From Porphyrobacter sp. GA68 (GTDB lineage: Bacteria > Pseudomonadota > Alphaproteobacteria > Sphingomonadales > Sphingomonadaceae), in NCBI RefSeq assembly GCF_022605525.1, contig NZ_JAKQYJ010000001.1, forward strand, positions 682,001 to 746,000: a DNA stretch of 64,000 nucleotides, written 5' to 3'. Positions 48,458-57,406 of this stretch are shown here, piece after piece. The notes under the pieces are model-generated. The model saw only the letters and a program-made list of their open reading frames with translations, was not told the origin of the DNA and made no database searches. The translations under genes were made by a program, and so were the position numbers. Within the stretch, counting starts at the first letter, position 1, and the number at the start of each line of letters is the position of its first letter.

Positions 48458-51252
48458 ACCTGTTGTGGCGCCTCCTCGGGGCGCTGATCATCATTGCGCT
48501 GATTGCACTGGGCAGTCCTGCGCACGGGCGCCCGGCGACTGCGGAGGGCGGGCTGGCGCAGACCGTCGCAGCCGGAGGAACCGGACCGGCACCCGACTGC
48601 TGCACGCCCGTCGGGTTCGAGCCGGAAGACGAGATTATCCTGGAAGTCAGCGTGTCCGGTTCGGACGCGCCGGATGTGATGACGGGCTTTGCCAAGGATG
48701 GGGCCGCTTACCTGCCGCTCGGAGCGATGGCACGCCTGCTCGACCTCGCCATCCGGATCGAGGATGGAGGGTCGCGGGCCGACGGCTGGGTGCTGCAACC
48801 GGGCCGTACCCTCGGTCTCGACCTGCGGGAACGGATCGCGCGCCGCAACGGCGAGGCCATCATCCTTGACGCCAAGGCGGCGGGGATCATGGACGGCGAA
48901 CTTTATTTGCGATCCGACTGGTTCGCGCACCTCCTGCCGCTCGAGATCGAGGTGGACCAGCGTGCACAGCAAGTATTGATCAGGACAACTGAACCATTTC
49001 CTTTCCAGGAACGGCTGGCCCGGGCTGCCGCACGCGAAAAGCTGCTCCGCCGGGCAATCGAGCAGGGCGCCGAATGGCCAATGGTGCCGCTCGCCTACCG
49101 CGCCGTGACTGTGCCAAGCGCGGATCTCGCCGTGCGGGTCGTCTCTGACAGCGGTTTGGGTTCACGGATCGGCGGAGACTTGCGGCTCGCCGGCGATCTG
49201 GCGTGGATGGGCGCAGACCTGTTCGTGACCGGCGACAGCGCAGATGGTCTCACCGGCGCATTGCTCGCCCTGGGGAGGTTCGATCCCCAGGCAAGGCTGC
49301 TGGGACCGCTTAGAGCGACGGAATATACCGTCGGCGATGTGTCCAGTTTCTCTTTGCCGCTTGGCCTTGCCGCGGTCACGGGGCGGGGTGTCGCCATCGC
49401 CAACACCGAACGGGTCGCGCGCTCGGTTTTCGACACCATCGACCTGCGGGGAGTGTTGCCCGAAGGTTTCGAGGTCGAACTGTTCCGCAACGGCATCCTG
49501 CTCGGATCGCTCCGCGGAGATACCGAACGGACATTCTTTTTCCCGCAGGTGCCGGTGGAGTTCGGGCTCAACGAATTCCTGCTGGTTTTTCATGGTCCGC
49601 AGGGGCAACGCCGGGAGGAAGTGCGCAGGTTCATGGTGGGCGACGGCCGCCTGCCGCCGGGTCGCCTGACCTATCGCGTCGCCGCGCTTCAGAAGGACCG
49701 CACCTTGCTGGGTGTGGAAGGGCCGCGGACCTTTCAACCCGCCGACCGCGGCGATCGTCGTATTGTCGCAGAGGTGGGCTATGGCATCACACCAAACTTT
49801 ACCACTGTGGTGAGCGGTGCCTGGGTAGAACGAACCAATCCGTTCGTGAAGAACAAGAAAAGCAACTGGATGTTTTCGGCAGGCGCCCGAACCGGAGTCG
49901 GCCGGTGGGCAGCGAAAGCCGATGTCGCGCTGGCGGGAGGCGGGGAATGGGCGGCTACAACCGGCGTCGCTGGCTCTCTGGGTGTCACCAGCGTCACCGC
50001 GACGCACAGCCGCTATGGCGGGGGCTTCCAGGACGACCTCCGCTCCTTTGCGCAAACACCCTTGGCTCATGTTACCGAAGTCGATCTGCGCACCAATCTG
50101 GTGATCGGCTCAGTTGACCGGCCGCTTGCGCTTCCACTTTCCCTGCGCGCACGCCACATGGTCGATGCGCAAGGCGGCCGCGAGATCAACGCTGCTGTGC
50201 GCGCGTCGGCGTTTCTGCCCGGCGTCCTCGCCGCAGGGTCGCTGGAGTTTCGCCAGACGGCGCTTGGAACAGCAGGCAAGACAGCGCAGCTGTTCGGCAA
50301 TTTTGACCTTGCCGCGCGGAGCCAGGGCCGCACCCGGCTACGCGCCGGGATCAGCTACGAAGTCGTGCCGCACGCCCGCCTGGTCACGGCGGATGCCCAG
50401 GTGGATTGGGCGCTTGGTCCCGACAGCTCGCTGCGAGCGACTGTGGGGTACGACTTCGCCCGCCGCGCGCCGCAGGGGTCCATCGCCTTTGTCCGGCAGT
50501 TCGATCGGTTCGCCCTTTCCGCCGACGCCGGTTACAGGTTCGGCGACGGCAGCTATGCGGTCGGTCTGCGCCTGGCGGCGAGCTTGGGGCGCGATCCCCT
50601 GCAGGGGCGGTTCTTCGTCGCGCAACCGGGGCTGGCGTCCGGTGGCGGCGCAATCGTGCGCGCGTTTCAGGACATGGATGGCGACGGACGGTTCGGCAAC
50701 AACGATCGCCCCCTTCCCCAAGTAACCTTCATGACGTCAAACGAACTCGCGAAAACCGACAAGGGCGGCGTCGCACGCCTGGTCAACCTGCCAGCCGGTC
50801 AGCCGGTCAGCTTGCAACTCGACCCGGCTTCCTTGCCGGACATCGCGCTCGCGCCGCTCAATCGCGGGGTCACGGTGGTTCCGCGCGGCGGCCGCCTGCA
50901 GGCAGCCGATTATCCGGTTGTGGCATTGGGGGCGGTGGAAGGCACCGTTGCCTTCGCCGAAGGCGCCGACGCCCGGCCCGTCGCGAGCGTCCGGCTCCAC
51001 ATGCTCGACAACAAGGGACAAATGATTGCAGAATCCCGCTCGGAGAGCGATGGCTACTATGTCTTCGAAGAAGTTCGACCCGGTGCTTACACGATCACTC
51101 TGGACCCATCGCAGGCAGGCGCGCTGGACCTGTGTCTTGCGCAGGAGGAGCGCGTCGTGATCGGTTTTTCCGGAGACGATCTGCGCCGGAACCTGCTGGT
51201 GAAGCGCTGCAGCGCACGGCCACAGATGGCGGCCGCCCTGCCCATGCGGTAA
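48454..51252 (+). CDS. Outer-membrane usher-like protein with C-terminal carboxypeptidase-regulatory-like domains
   Basis: A 932-residue exported protein. A signal segment (about 1-26) is followed by an N-terminal domain with a copper-like Cys-Cys pair (PDCCTPVGFEP), and a plug or strand region with AATEYTVGDVSSFSLPLG-type usher wording (TEYTVGDVSSFSLP). Next come a VFDTIDLRGVLPEGFEVELFRNGILLGS segment, a long beta-barrel, and a C-terminal GAIVRAFQDMDGDGRFGNNDRPL plus VRLHMLDNKGQMIAESRSESDGYYVFEEVRPGAYTI that match carboxypeptidase-regulatory-like modules. It exports and anchors the DUF4402 subunits in the outer membrane. GTG 48454 overlaps the chaperone stop (GTGA). Confidence 0.8.
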   Translation: MNLLWRLLGALIIIALIALGSPAHGRPATAEGGLAQTVAAGGTGPAPDCCTPVGFEPEDEIILEVSVSGSDAPDVMTGFAKDGAAYLPLGAMARLLDLAIRIEDGGSRADGWVLQPGRTLGLDLRERIARRNGEAIILDAKAAGIMDGELYLRSDWFAHLLPLEIEVDQRAQQVLIRTTEPFPFQERLARAAAREKLLRRAIEQGAEWPMVPLAYRAVTVPSADLAVRVVSDSGLGSRIGGDLRLAGDLAWMGADLFVTGDSADGLTGALLALGRFDPQARLLGPLRATEYTVGDVSSFSLPLGLAAVTGRGVAIANTERVARSVFDTIDLRGVLPEGFEVELFRNGILLGSLRGDTERTFFFPQVPVEFGLNEFLLVFHGPQGQRREEVRRFMVGDGRLPPGRLTYRVAALQKDRTLLGVEGPRTFQPADRGDRRIVAEVGYGITPNFTTVVSGAWVERTNPFVKNKKSNWMFSAGARTGVGRWAAKADVALAGGGEWAATTGVAGSLGVTSVTATHSRYGGGFQDDLRSFAQTPLAHVTEVDLRTNLVIGSVDRPLALPLSLRARHMVDAQGGREINAAVRASAFLPGVLAAGSLEFRQTALGTAGKTAQLFGNFDLAARSQGRTRLRAGISYEVVPHARLVTADAQVDWALGPDSSLRATVGYDFARRAPQGSIAFVRQFDRFALSADAGYRFGDGSYAVGLRLAASLGRDPLQGRFFVAQPGLASGGGAIVRAFQDMDGDGRFGNNDRPLPQVTFMTSNELAKTDKGGVARLVNLPAGQPVSLQLDPASLPDIALAPLNRGVTVVPRGGRLQAADYPVVALGAVEGTVAFAEGADARPVASVRLHMLDNKGQMIAESRSESDGYYVFEEVRPGAYTITLDPSQAGALDLCLAQEERVVIGFSGDDLRRNLLVKRCSARPQMAAALPMR

Positions 51253-51287
51253 ATTGCTGCGGACGCATACTAGCGGTGCGGCCCTGC

Positions 51288-51307
51288 GCGCGTTCCGGCG
51301 CGTTCCG
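51288..51307. repeat. Tandem 10-bp repeat after the usher gene
   Basis: Two perfect adjacent copies of GCGCGTTCCG lie 36 bp past the usher stop, in the 163-bp gap before the convergent BLUF gene. The significance is unknown; no terminator hairpin could be picked confidently in this gap. Confidence 0.35.
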
Positions 51308-51415
51308 ATGGGACCGGCAGGCCTGTCCTGCTTGCTGTTGCAGGCGCAGCAGGGCGGCCCGCTCAGTTCAATGCGATGCTGGTCAGCGCGATGGCCGGTC
51401 CAGGCCGCAAGAACC

Positions 51416-51826
51416 CTACTGCCCGACGAGTTCCGGCGATCCGGTGCGTTCGATGAAGCCGTGAAGGTGGCGAAGCACCTGCTGGCCGCTTTGATCCTTG
51501 GCGAGTTCAGCGCGCACCTGGGCCAGCGCATCGCCGGTGCGTCCGACCCGCTGCATCCGCCAGCGGGGAAACCGCGCGGCCATCGCCGGCAAATCGAGGA
51601 CGATCTGGATGTCGCAATGGCGCGTGTCTTTCTCCAGTGTCCGGAGCAGACCGCGCAGCGCCACTTCCTCCCCCTCGATCAGTTGGAAGAATTGATTGCC
51701 CGCATAGACGAGGAAGCCGGTCACGCCCCGGTCCATGTTATTGCTGACAGACTTTTCCACGATGCGGAACAGATCGTCCTGCCCCAGCTCATCTGTGGCG
51801 ACGCTCGTATAGGCAATCTGACGCAT
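51416..51826 (-). CDS. BLUF-domain blue-light sensor (single domain)
   Basis: A 136-residue FAD-binding photoreceptor. All residues of the BLUF flavin photocycle are present: Tyr6 (IAYTS), Asn29/Asn30 (SNNMDRGVTGFLVY), Gln48 (FFQLIEGEE), and Trp89 with Met91 (RFPRWRM). Blue light shifts the flavin hydrogen bonding and changes the output surface. There is no fused EAL, cyclase or other effector, so output must be through a partner protein, as in short BLUF proteins. ATG 51826 is chosen because the upstream 59 codons in the frame are not BLUF-like and overlap the rho start of the neighbouring region. It is convergent with the usher gene and downstream of rho. Confidence 0.9.
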   Translation of the reverse strand: MRQIAYTSVATDELGQDDLFRIVEKSVSNNMDRGVTGFLVYAGNQFFQLIEGEEVALRGLLRTLEKDTRHCDIQIVLDLPAMAARFPRWRMQRVGRTGDALAQVRAELAKDQSGQQVLRHLHGFIERTGSPELVGQ

Positions 51827-51885
51827 GAAGCGACTCTCCCGGGCAGCAGGAGAGTCGTCGTAAACGCAGGCAGTAAACGGATGGT

Positions 51886-53151
51886 TTACTGATTCATCGT
51901 GGCGAAGAAATCTTCGTTGGTCTTGGAGTCCTTCATCTTGTCGAGCAGGAACTCCATCGCGTCGACTGTTCCCATCTGCATGAGAATACGCCGAAGCACC
52001 CACATCTTGGACAGCTTGTCCTTCTCCACCAGCAGCTCTTCCTTGCGGGTGCCGGACTTGCCGACGTCAAGGGCGGGGAAAATGCGCTTGTCCGCCACCT
52101 TGCGGTCGAGCACGATTTCCGAATTGCCGGTTCCCTTGAATTCTTCAAAGATCACTTCGTCCATGCGGCTGCCGGTGTCGATCAGCGCCGTGGCGATGAT
52201 GGACAGCGAACCGCCCTCCTCGATGTTGCGAGCGGCGCCGAAGAACCGCTTGGGCCGTTGCAGTGCGTTTGAATCGACACCGCCGGTCAGCACCTTGCCC
52301 GATGACGGCACAACCGTGTTGTAGGCCCGCCCCAAGCGAGTGATCGAGTCGAGCAGGATCACCACGTCGCGCTTGTGTTCCACCAGACGCTTGGCTTTCT
52401 CGATCACCATTTCGGCCACCTGCACATGGCGGGTCGCCGGTTCGTCAAAGGTGGAGGAGATGACTTCACCCTTCACGCTGCGCTGCATGTCGGTGACTTC
52501 CTCGGGCCGTTCGTCGACCAGAAGCACCAGCAGGAACACTTCGGGATGATTGTCGGTGATCGCCTTGGCGATGTTCTGCAACAGCACCGTCTTGCCGGTG
52601 CGCGGCGGGGCGACGATCAGCGCGCGCTGTCCCTTGCCCTGCGGCGCGATGATATCGATGACGCGGGCCGACTTGTCCTTCACCGTCGGATCGGCAACGT
52701 CCAGCGTCAGCTTGCTGTCGGGATAGAGCGGGGTGAGATTGTCGAAGTTCGTCCGCAGCCGCACTGCATCGGGATCATCGAAATTGACCGTCTTCAGGCT
52801 GGTGAGGGCAAAGTAACGTTCTCCCTCGCGCGGGGCGCGGATCTCGCCTTCCACCGTGTCGCCTGTCCGCAAGCCCCAGCGGCGAATCTGGTTGGGCGAG
52901 ACATAGATGTCGTCCGGTCCCGCGAGGTAATTCGCCTCGGGCGAGCGCAGGAAGCCGAACCCGTCCTGCAGCACCTCGATGGTGCCGACACCCATGATCT
53001 GTTCTTGGTAATCCTCGTCTTCGGCGAGTTCGCGCAGGATGCAGAACATCAGATCCTGCCGACGCATCGTGGAGGCGCCCTCCACCTCCAGCTCTTCGGC
53101 CATCTGGACGAGTTCGGCGGGAGTCTTCGCCTTGAGTTCTTTGAGGTGCAT
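51886..53151 (-). CDS. rho: Transcription termination factor Rho
   Basis: A 421-residue hexameric RNA-dependent ATPase that ends transcripts. It has the N-terminal SAP-like helices ([21 protein letters not shown]), the primary RNA site DGFGFLRS and [13 protein letters not shown], Walker [15 protein letters not shown], Walker [18 protein letters not shown]-loop [23 protein letters not shown] and R-loop TGNSEI. Full length without insertions. It lies between the BLUF gene and hemJ on the minus strand. The rho-hemJ-hemE order toward the origin is conserved in alphaproteobacteria. Confidence 0.97.
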   Translation of the reverse strand: MHLKELKAKTPAELVQMAEELEVEGASTMRRQDLMFCILRELAEDEDYQEQIMGVGTIEVLQDGFGFLRSPEANYLAGPDDIYVSPNQIRRWGLRTGDTVEGEIRAPREGERYFALTSLKTVNFDDPDAVRLRTNFDNLTPLYPDSKLTLDVADPTVKDKSARVIDIIAPQGKGQRALIVAPPRTGKTVLLQNIAKAITDNHPEVFLLVLLVDERPEEVTDMQRSVKGEVISSTFDEPATRHVQVAEMVIEKAKRLVEHKRDVVILLDSITRLGRAYNTVVPSSGKVLTGGVDSNALQRPKRFFGAARNIEEGGSLSIIATALIDTGSRMDEVIFEEFKGTGNSEIVLDRKVADKRIFPALDVGKSGTRKEELLVEKDKLSKMWVLRRILMQMGTVDAMEFLLDKMKDSKTNEDFFATMNQ

Positions 53152-53302
53152 GAGGTTGATCGCTTGGAAAAGAGTAGAAGATATGACGGCTGGTTACAGC
53201 GTATGGGGAAAGCGAACCTGCCGCAGGGGGAAGAGAGCGGCGCGTCGGGAGGTCAGATAAGCCGGCTGCACACGCGCGTCAATCGCCCGCGCGCAGTGCC
53301 CG

Positions 53303-53755
53303 TCAGAAAGGCTTCACGACCACCAGAACCACGATCACGGCGACCGTCACGCCCGGAACTTCGTTCAGGAGGCGCAGGGTTCTGCCGGCAAGCGCCTGCT
53401 CGCCCCGCGCCAGCTTCTTCGCATAGCCAGCCAGATAGCCGTGGTACGCCGACAAAATCAGCACCAGCAGCAGCTTGGCATGCAGCCAGCCCTGATCCCA
53501 GGCGGCGATACTGAACGCCAGCGCGATGCCCAGCACCCAGACCACGATTATGGAGGGAAGCAGGATGATCTTGAGCAGCTTGCTTTCCCGGTCCACCCAC
53601 CGCGCCGCCTCGTCCGATCCGGCGCCCGCCTCCTGGTGATAGACGAAGAAGCGGGGCAACATGAACAGACCCGCCATCCAGAAGATCACGAAGATGATGT
53701 GTCCCGCCTTCAGCCACAGGTAGGTCACAGCGAGAACGTCCTGCATGACGCGCAT
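53303..53755 (-). CDS. hemJ: Protoporphyrinogen IX oxidase HemJ (CopD-like membrane protein)
   Basis: A 150-residue inner-membrane protein with four hydrophobic helices. It oxidises protoporphyrinogen IX to protoporphyrin IX in oxygen-using alphaproteobacteria. Helix 1 has the conserved histidine in LKAGHIIFVIFWMAGLFMLPR, helix 3 WLHAKLLLVLILSAYHGYLAGYAK with further histidines, and the C-terminus RLLNEVPGVTVAVIVVLVVVKPF. It is 22 bp downstream of hemE, so the two heme genes are co-transcribed toward rho. Confidence 0.92.
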   Translation of the reverse strand: MRVMQDVLAVTYLWLKAGHIIFVIFWMAGLFMLPRFFVYHQEAGAGSDEAARWVDRESKLLKIILLPSIIVVWVLGIALAFSIAAWDQGWLHAKLLLVLILSAYHGYLAGYAKKLARGEQALAGRTLRLLNEVPGVTVAVIVVLVVVKPF

Positions 53756-53777
53756 TTATCCGCTCTTGCCATGGCCG

Positions 53778-54806
53778 TCACCCCCTCCAGCCGCGAACTT
53801 GCGCAACCAGACGCTCGACATGTGCGATGGGTGTGCGCCGGTCGATGCCGTGCCCCAGGTTGAAGATGTGCGGCCGGTTGTCGAACGCCTTGAGGATGTG
53901 CGCGACTGCGGCATCCTGCGCGGCTCCTCCGGCGAGGAGGAGGAGCGGGTCGAGATTGCCCTGCACGCAGACATCGTAAGGCAGGTTGGCGTCGATCCAG
54001 GCCGGGTCGTGCGTCTCGTCGATGCCAACCGCCCGGATGCCGGTTTCGCGCACATAGGCGGGCAGCTTTGCGCCCGCTCCCTTGGGGAAGCCGATGACGG
54101 GTGTGCCGGAGCACCGCTGCGCCAGGGCGGCAACGATCCTGCTGGTGGGCGCGATGACCCACCGTTCGAACTCGGCGGGGGCGAGGCTGCCTGACCATGA
54201 ATCGAATAATTGCACCGCCTGCGCCCCGGCAGCGATCTGCCCGGCGAGATAGTCCACCGTTACAGCCTCGATGGCGCGGATGATGGCATCCATTGCTTGC
54301 GGATCATTGTAGGCAAGGACACGAGCATCGTGCTGGTCGCGGCTCCCCTCGCCCGCGATCATGTAGGTGGCAACCGTCCAGGGAGAGCCGGCAAAGCCCA
54401 GCAGGGTGACTTCCGGTGCGAGCGCGGCCCGAACCTTGGCCACGGTGTCGTAAATCGGCTGGAGACGCTCTGGCACAGCCGCCAGCGCCTCCAGCGTGCT
54501 ATCCACCAGCGGAGGCGAGAGCCGGGGCCCCTCGCCCGCCAGGAACTCCAGGTGCTGCCCCATGGCGTGGGGCACGATGAGGATGTCGGAAAACAGGATC
54601 GCGCCATCGAAACCGAAGCGGCGGATCGGTTGCAGCGTGATCTCGGCGGCCGCGTCGCTGTCATAGACGAGGTTCAGGAAACCGCCCTTCTGCGCCCGCA
54701 GATCGCGGTACTCCGGGAGGTAGCGGCCCGCCTGCCGCATCAGCCAGAGGGGTACGGCCAGACCCCGGTGGCCTTGAAGAGTTCGGAGCAGGCGCGGCTC
54801 GATCAT
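53778..54806 (-). CDS. hemE: Uroporphyrinogen decarboxylase
   Basis: Decarboxylates uroporphyrinogen III to coproporphyrinogen III. The 342-residue protein starts at ATG 54806 (MIEPRLLRTLQGHRG); a TTG 21 bp upstream is less likely. Diagnostic elements are PLWLMRQAGRYLPEYR (19-34), FSDILIVPHAMGQHLEF, GFAGSPWTVATYMIAGEGS, LFDSWSGSLAP and GFPKGAG, with NLGHGIDRRTP near the end. It is the leftward boundary of the putative replication origin, as hemE is in Caulobacter and Rickettsia. Confidence 0.96.
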   Translation of the reverse strand: MIEPRLLRTLQGHRGLAVPLWLMRQAGRYLPEYRDLRAQKGGFLNLVYDSDAAAEITLQPIRRFGFDGAILFSDILIVPHAMGQHLEFLAGEGPRLSPPLVDSTLEALAAVPERLQPIYDTVAKVRAALAPEVTLLGFAGSPWTVATYMIAGEGSRDQHDARVLAYNDPQAMDAIIRAIEAVTVDYLAGQIAAGAQAVQLFDSWSGSLAPAEFERWVIAPTSRIVAALAQRCSGTPVIGFPKGAGAKLPAYVRETGIRAVGIDETHDPAWIDANLPYDVCVQGNLDPLLLLAGGAAQDAAVAHILKAFDNRPHIFNLGHGIDRRTPIAHVERLVAQVRGWRG

Positions 54807-55131
54807 GCGTGTCCAATCCAATACCAATTAATTTATAGATAAGATGATGGAGTCTGTTGGCCCTGTGGAGAACGGGGATTGTCCGGCTTTGCCCGCATTT
54901 TCCCCCGTTGAACAGGGTAGCCAGCGCATCGACTCGCCACCTGGTGGGTGTCAACGAAAGTCTTTCCCCCTTTCCCACAGGCTGCGGACAGTTGCTGCGG
55001 ATTGTGCATGGCTGGCGGGGCGGGACCGGCACAGCGGGGGTGAAAACCCGCTGCGAACTTGTCGCCAGACCTTTCCCGTGGTTTATGCGGGCATCTGTCC
55101 ACAGCCCGCGAAAGGCCAGTCGCCAGCACCC
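54807..55131. other. Putative chromosomal replication origin (oriC)
   Basis: A 325-bp gene-free gap between divergent hemE and ppsR. An AT-rich patch next to hemE (54811-54850, with CAATTAATTTATAGATAA) could be the unwinding element. Degenerate DnaA boxes are TTCTCCACA on the minus strand (54864-54872), TTTCCCACA (54971-54979) and CTGTCCACA (55095-55103). Two GANTC sites (54850 and 54931), a CCACC-T-GGTGG palindrome (54937-54947) and a 7-bp hairpin CAGCGGG/CCCGCTG (55032-55053) add structure. Genes on both sides point away from it, and parABS is 12-20 kb to the left. No perfect TTATCCACA box was found. Confidence 0.7.
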
Positions 55132-55977
55132 ATGCCGCGCCTTCACCTTCATCTCCTGTCCGACTCGACCGGCGAGACGCTGGAGATGATCGCCAAGGCC
55201 GCACTCGCCCAGTTCGAGGAAGCCGAGGTAACAAGGCATTTCTGGCCAATGGTCCGTTCGCGTCAGCACCTCGACCGCATTCTGCCCGAGCTTCAGGCAA
55301 ACAATGCGCTTGTTCTGTTCACCATGATCAGTCCTGATATGCGGGCCGCCCTGGAGGAACGATGCCGGCATCTGGGCATCCCGGCGGTGCCCGTCCTCGA
55401 TCGCGTGACGCAGGCGCTGGAGCGACAACTGGGGCAGGAAGCGGCGCATTCGCGCCCCGGCCGTCAGCATATTATGGATCGCGCCTATTTTGAGCGCGTC
55501 GACGCCATCCAGTTCACCATAGCCCATGATGACGGCGTGGGCTGGGACAATTGGGAGGAGGCGGATATCGTGCTGGCAGGCGTGTCGCGTTCGTCCAAGA
55601 CGCCGACGTCGATCTATCTGGCCAACCGCGGCTTCAAGGTCGCCAACATTCCGCTGGTGGTGGAAAGCCCCCCGCCCCCCAAGCTGTTCGACTTGAAAAA
55701 ACCGCTGGTGGTGGGCCTCACCACCGCGCCCGACCGCTTGATCCAGATAAGGCGGCATCGCCTGGCGGTCATGGGCGAGCAGACCCAGACGGACTATGTC
55801 GACGATGAAAAGGTGAAGGCCGAACTCCATTACGCCCGCCGCCTGTTCGCCGACCACGGGTGGCCGGTGATCGATGTCACCCGCCGGTCGATCGAGGAAA
55901 CCGCCGCGGCGATCATCCGCCTCATCGGCGAACGCGATCGCCAGCCTTCGACCAGCCGGGTCGGCGGCGCGGCATGA
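55132..55977 (+). CDS. ppsR: Pyruvate, phosphate dikinase / PEP synthase regulatory protein (PPSR)
   Basis: A 281-residue bifunctional ADP-dependent kinase and phosphate-dependent pyrophosphorylase that switches PEP synthase or PPDK. It begins LHLHLLSDSTGETLEMIAKA and carries the P-loop GVSRSSKTPTSIYLANRG (about 152-169), followed by NIPLVVESPPPPKLF. This is the DUF299 family, the RP001 homologue adjacent to oriC in alphaproteobacteria. ATG 55132 fits; the frame opens upstream through the origin region and that part is not protein-like. Its stop overlaps the maf start. Confidence 0.94.
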   Translation: MPRLHLHLLSDSTGETLEMIAKAALAQFEEAEVTRHFWPMVRSRQHLDRILPELQANNALVLFTMISPDMRAALEERCRHLGIPAVPVLDRVTQALERQLGQEAAHSRPGRQHIMDRAYFERVDAIQFTIAHDDGVGWDNWEEADIVLAGVSRSSKTPTSIYLANRGFKVANIPLVVESPPPPKLFDLKKPLVVGLTTAPDRLIQIRRHRLAVMGEQTQTDYVDDEKVKAELHYARRLFADHGWPVIDVTRRSIEETAAAIIRLIGERDRQPSTSRVGGAA

Positions 55978-56555
55978 TCTGGCTGGCCTCGAAAAGCGCG
56001 TCGCGCGCCGCCATGCTGCGTGCGGCTGGCGTCACCTTCGAACAGGTGGCAGCGGACATCAACGAGCGCGCCATGGAAAAGGACATGGCTGGGGCGCCGC
56101 CGGACGAGATTGTGCAGGCTCTCGCCGCGGCCAAGGCCTGCGCCGCTCGGGTGGCGGATGGCGGGCTGGTGCTGGGGAGCGATTCGCTCGTGGTGGTGGA
56201 AGGCCGCCGGTTCGACAAGCCGGAGTCTCGCGCAATGGCGGCAGAGCACCTGGCATTCTTTTCGGGAAAGATCATGGAACTGCACAGCGCAGCGGCATTG
56301 GTGCGCGCAGGTAAGGTGGTTCACATGGAACATTCCTTCGCCAGGCTGAAAGTCCGCGAGCTGAGCGCCGCCTTCATCGACACCTATCTGCATGCGGAGT
56401 GGCCAGACGTGGGCCATTGCGTGGGCGTGTTCCGGATCGAGGGTAGGGGGGTGCAATTGTTCGACTGGGTGGCGGGCGATCACTTCACCATCCTTGGCAT
56501 GCCGCTCCTGCCAGTGCTGGCTGCGCTGCGCGCCGAGGGCGAGCTGGCGCAGTGA
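55974..56555 (+). CDS. maf: Maf-family nucleoside triphosphate pyrophosphatase
   Basis: A 193-residue house-cleaning nucleotide pyrophosphatase removing non-canonical nucleotides. It starts IWLASKSASRAAMLRAAGV, the Maf SASPRR-like phosphate loop (here SASRAA), and has the DSLVVVEGRRFDKP motif with the metal-binding Asp and a VGVFRIEGRGVQLFDWVAGDHFTILGMPL C-terminal half. ATGA overlaps the ppsR stop and its end overlaps the aroE GTG, giving a tightly coupled ppsR-maf-aroE-coaE-dnaQ operon. Confidence 0.93.
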   Translation: MIWLASKSASRAAMLRAAGVTFEQVAADINERAMEKDMAGAPPDEIVQALAAAKACAARVADGGLVLGSDSLVVVEGRRFDKPESRAMAAEHLAFFSGKIMELHSAAALVRAGKVVHMEHSFARLKVRELSAAFIDTYLHAEWPDVGHCVGVFRIEGRGVQLFDWVAGDHFTILGMPLLPVLAALRAEGELAQ

Positions 56556-57406
56556 CGCCCTACGCCGAAGTCATCGGCAGCCCGGTGGCGCAGTCCAAAT
56601 CGCCGGCGATCCACCGGTTCTGGCTGCAAAAGCTGGAGATCGAGGCGGATTATCGCGCGACCGAAGTACCCGGCGATGGACTACCCGAATATCTTGAGCG
56701 ACGGCGGGACGATCCGCATTGGCGCGGGTGCAACGTCACCATGCCCCTCAAACAGATGGTGCTGCCCTTGCTGGATCACGTCGCGACCGACGCGTCGGCG
56801 ATTGGCGCGGTCAACACGGTCGTGCGGGCGGGCAGCGGCGCGCTGAGCGGACACAACACCGACGCGGGCGGATTTGTGGAACCGCTCGCCCCGTTGCTGG
56901 CCGAGCGTCACTGGCTGCGGATGGCCCGTGTGATCGGCACCGGCGGCGCGGCGCGGGCCATCGTTCACGCCCTGGCGGAGCATGGCTTCGTCATCGTGCT
57001 CGCCGGACGCGACCGGGCCAAGGCGCGCTCTCTGCTGATGCAACTGGCGCCAGAGGGCGAGCACCACACGCCGCCACTGGAGCACTTTGCTTCCGCAACG
57101 GACTTTGCCTTCGACGACCGGGAAGGCTGCCTTGATTTGGTGATCAACGCCTCTGCACTGGGAATGCAAGGTCAGCCGCCGCTTGCCTTTGACTGGAGTC
57201 ATGCGCCGCCCGGGGCGATCGCCTACGACATCATCACGGACCCGGTGCAAACCACCTTTCTGCGCCGCGCCGAGGCGGCCGGCCATCGTACGATAGACGG
57301 CCTGGCGATGCTGATCGGGCAGGCCGCTGCAGCGTTCGAGTTGTTCTTCGGACGGCCGGCCCCGCGCCAGCACGATGCGGAGCTGCGGGCCTTGCTGACG
57401 CGATGA
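56552..57406 (+). CDS. aroE: Shikimate dehydrogenase
   Basis: NADPH-dependent reduction of 3-dehydroshikimate in aromatic amino acid synthesis. The 284-residue protein has [19 protein letters not shown] (substrate site), CNVTMPLKQ with the catalytic lysine, GHNTDAGGF with the catalytic aspartate, the NADP loop [14 protein letters not shown] and a final [19 protein letters not shown]. It starts with GTG overlapping the maf stop and overlaps coaE by ATGA. Confidence 0.95.
   Translation: MTPYAEVIGSPVAQSKSPAIHRFWLQKLEIEADYRATEVPGDGLPEYLERRRDDPHWRGCNVTMPLKQMVLPLLDHVATDASAIGAVNTVVRAGSGALSGHNTDAGGFVEPLAPLLAERHWLRMARVIGTGGAARAIVHALAEHGFVIVLAGRDRAKARSLLMQLAPEGEHHTPPLEHFASATDFAFDDREGCLDLVINASALGMQGQPPLAFDWSHAPPGAIAYDIITDPVQTTFLRRAEAAGHRTIDGLAMLIGQAAAAFELFFGRPAPRQHDAELRALLTR

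Noticed and set aside
53253-53717. 154-codon frame overlapping hemJ
   Set aside because: Out-of-frame shadow; the hemJ frame has four transmembrane helices and the conserved histidines.
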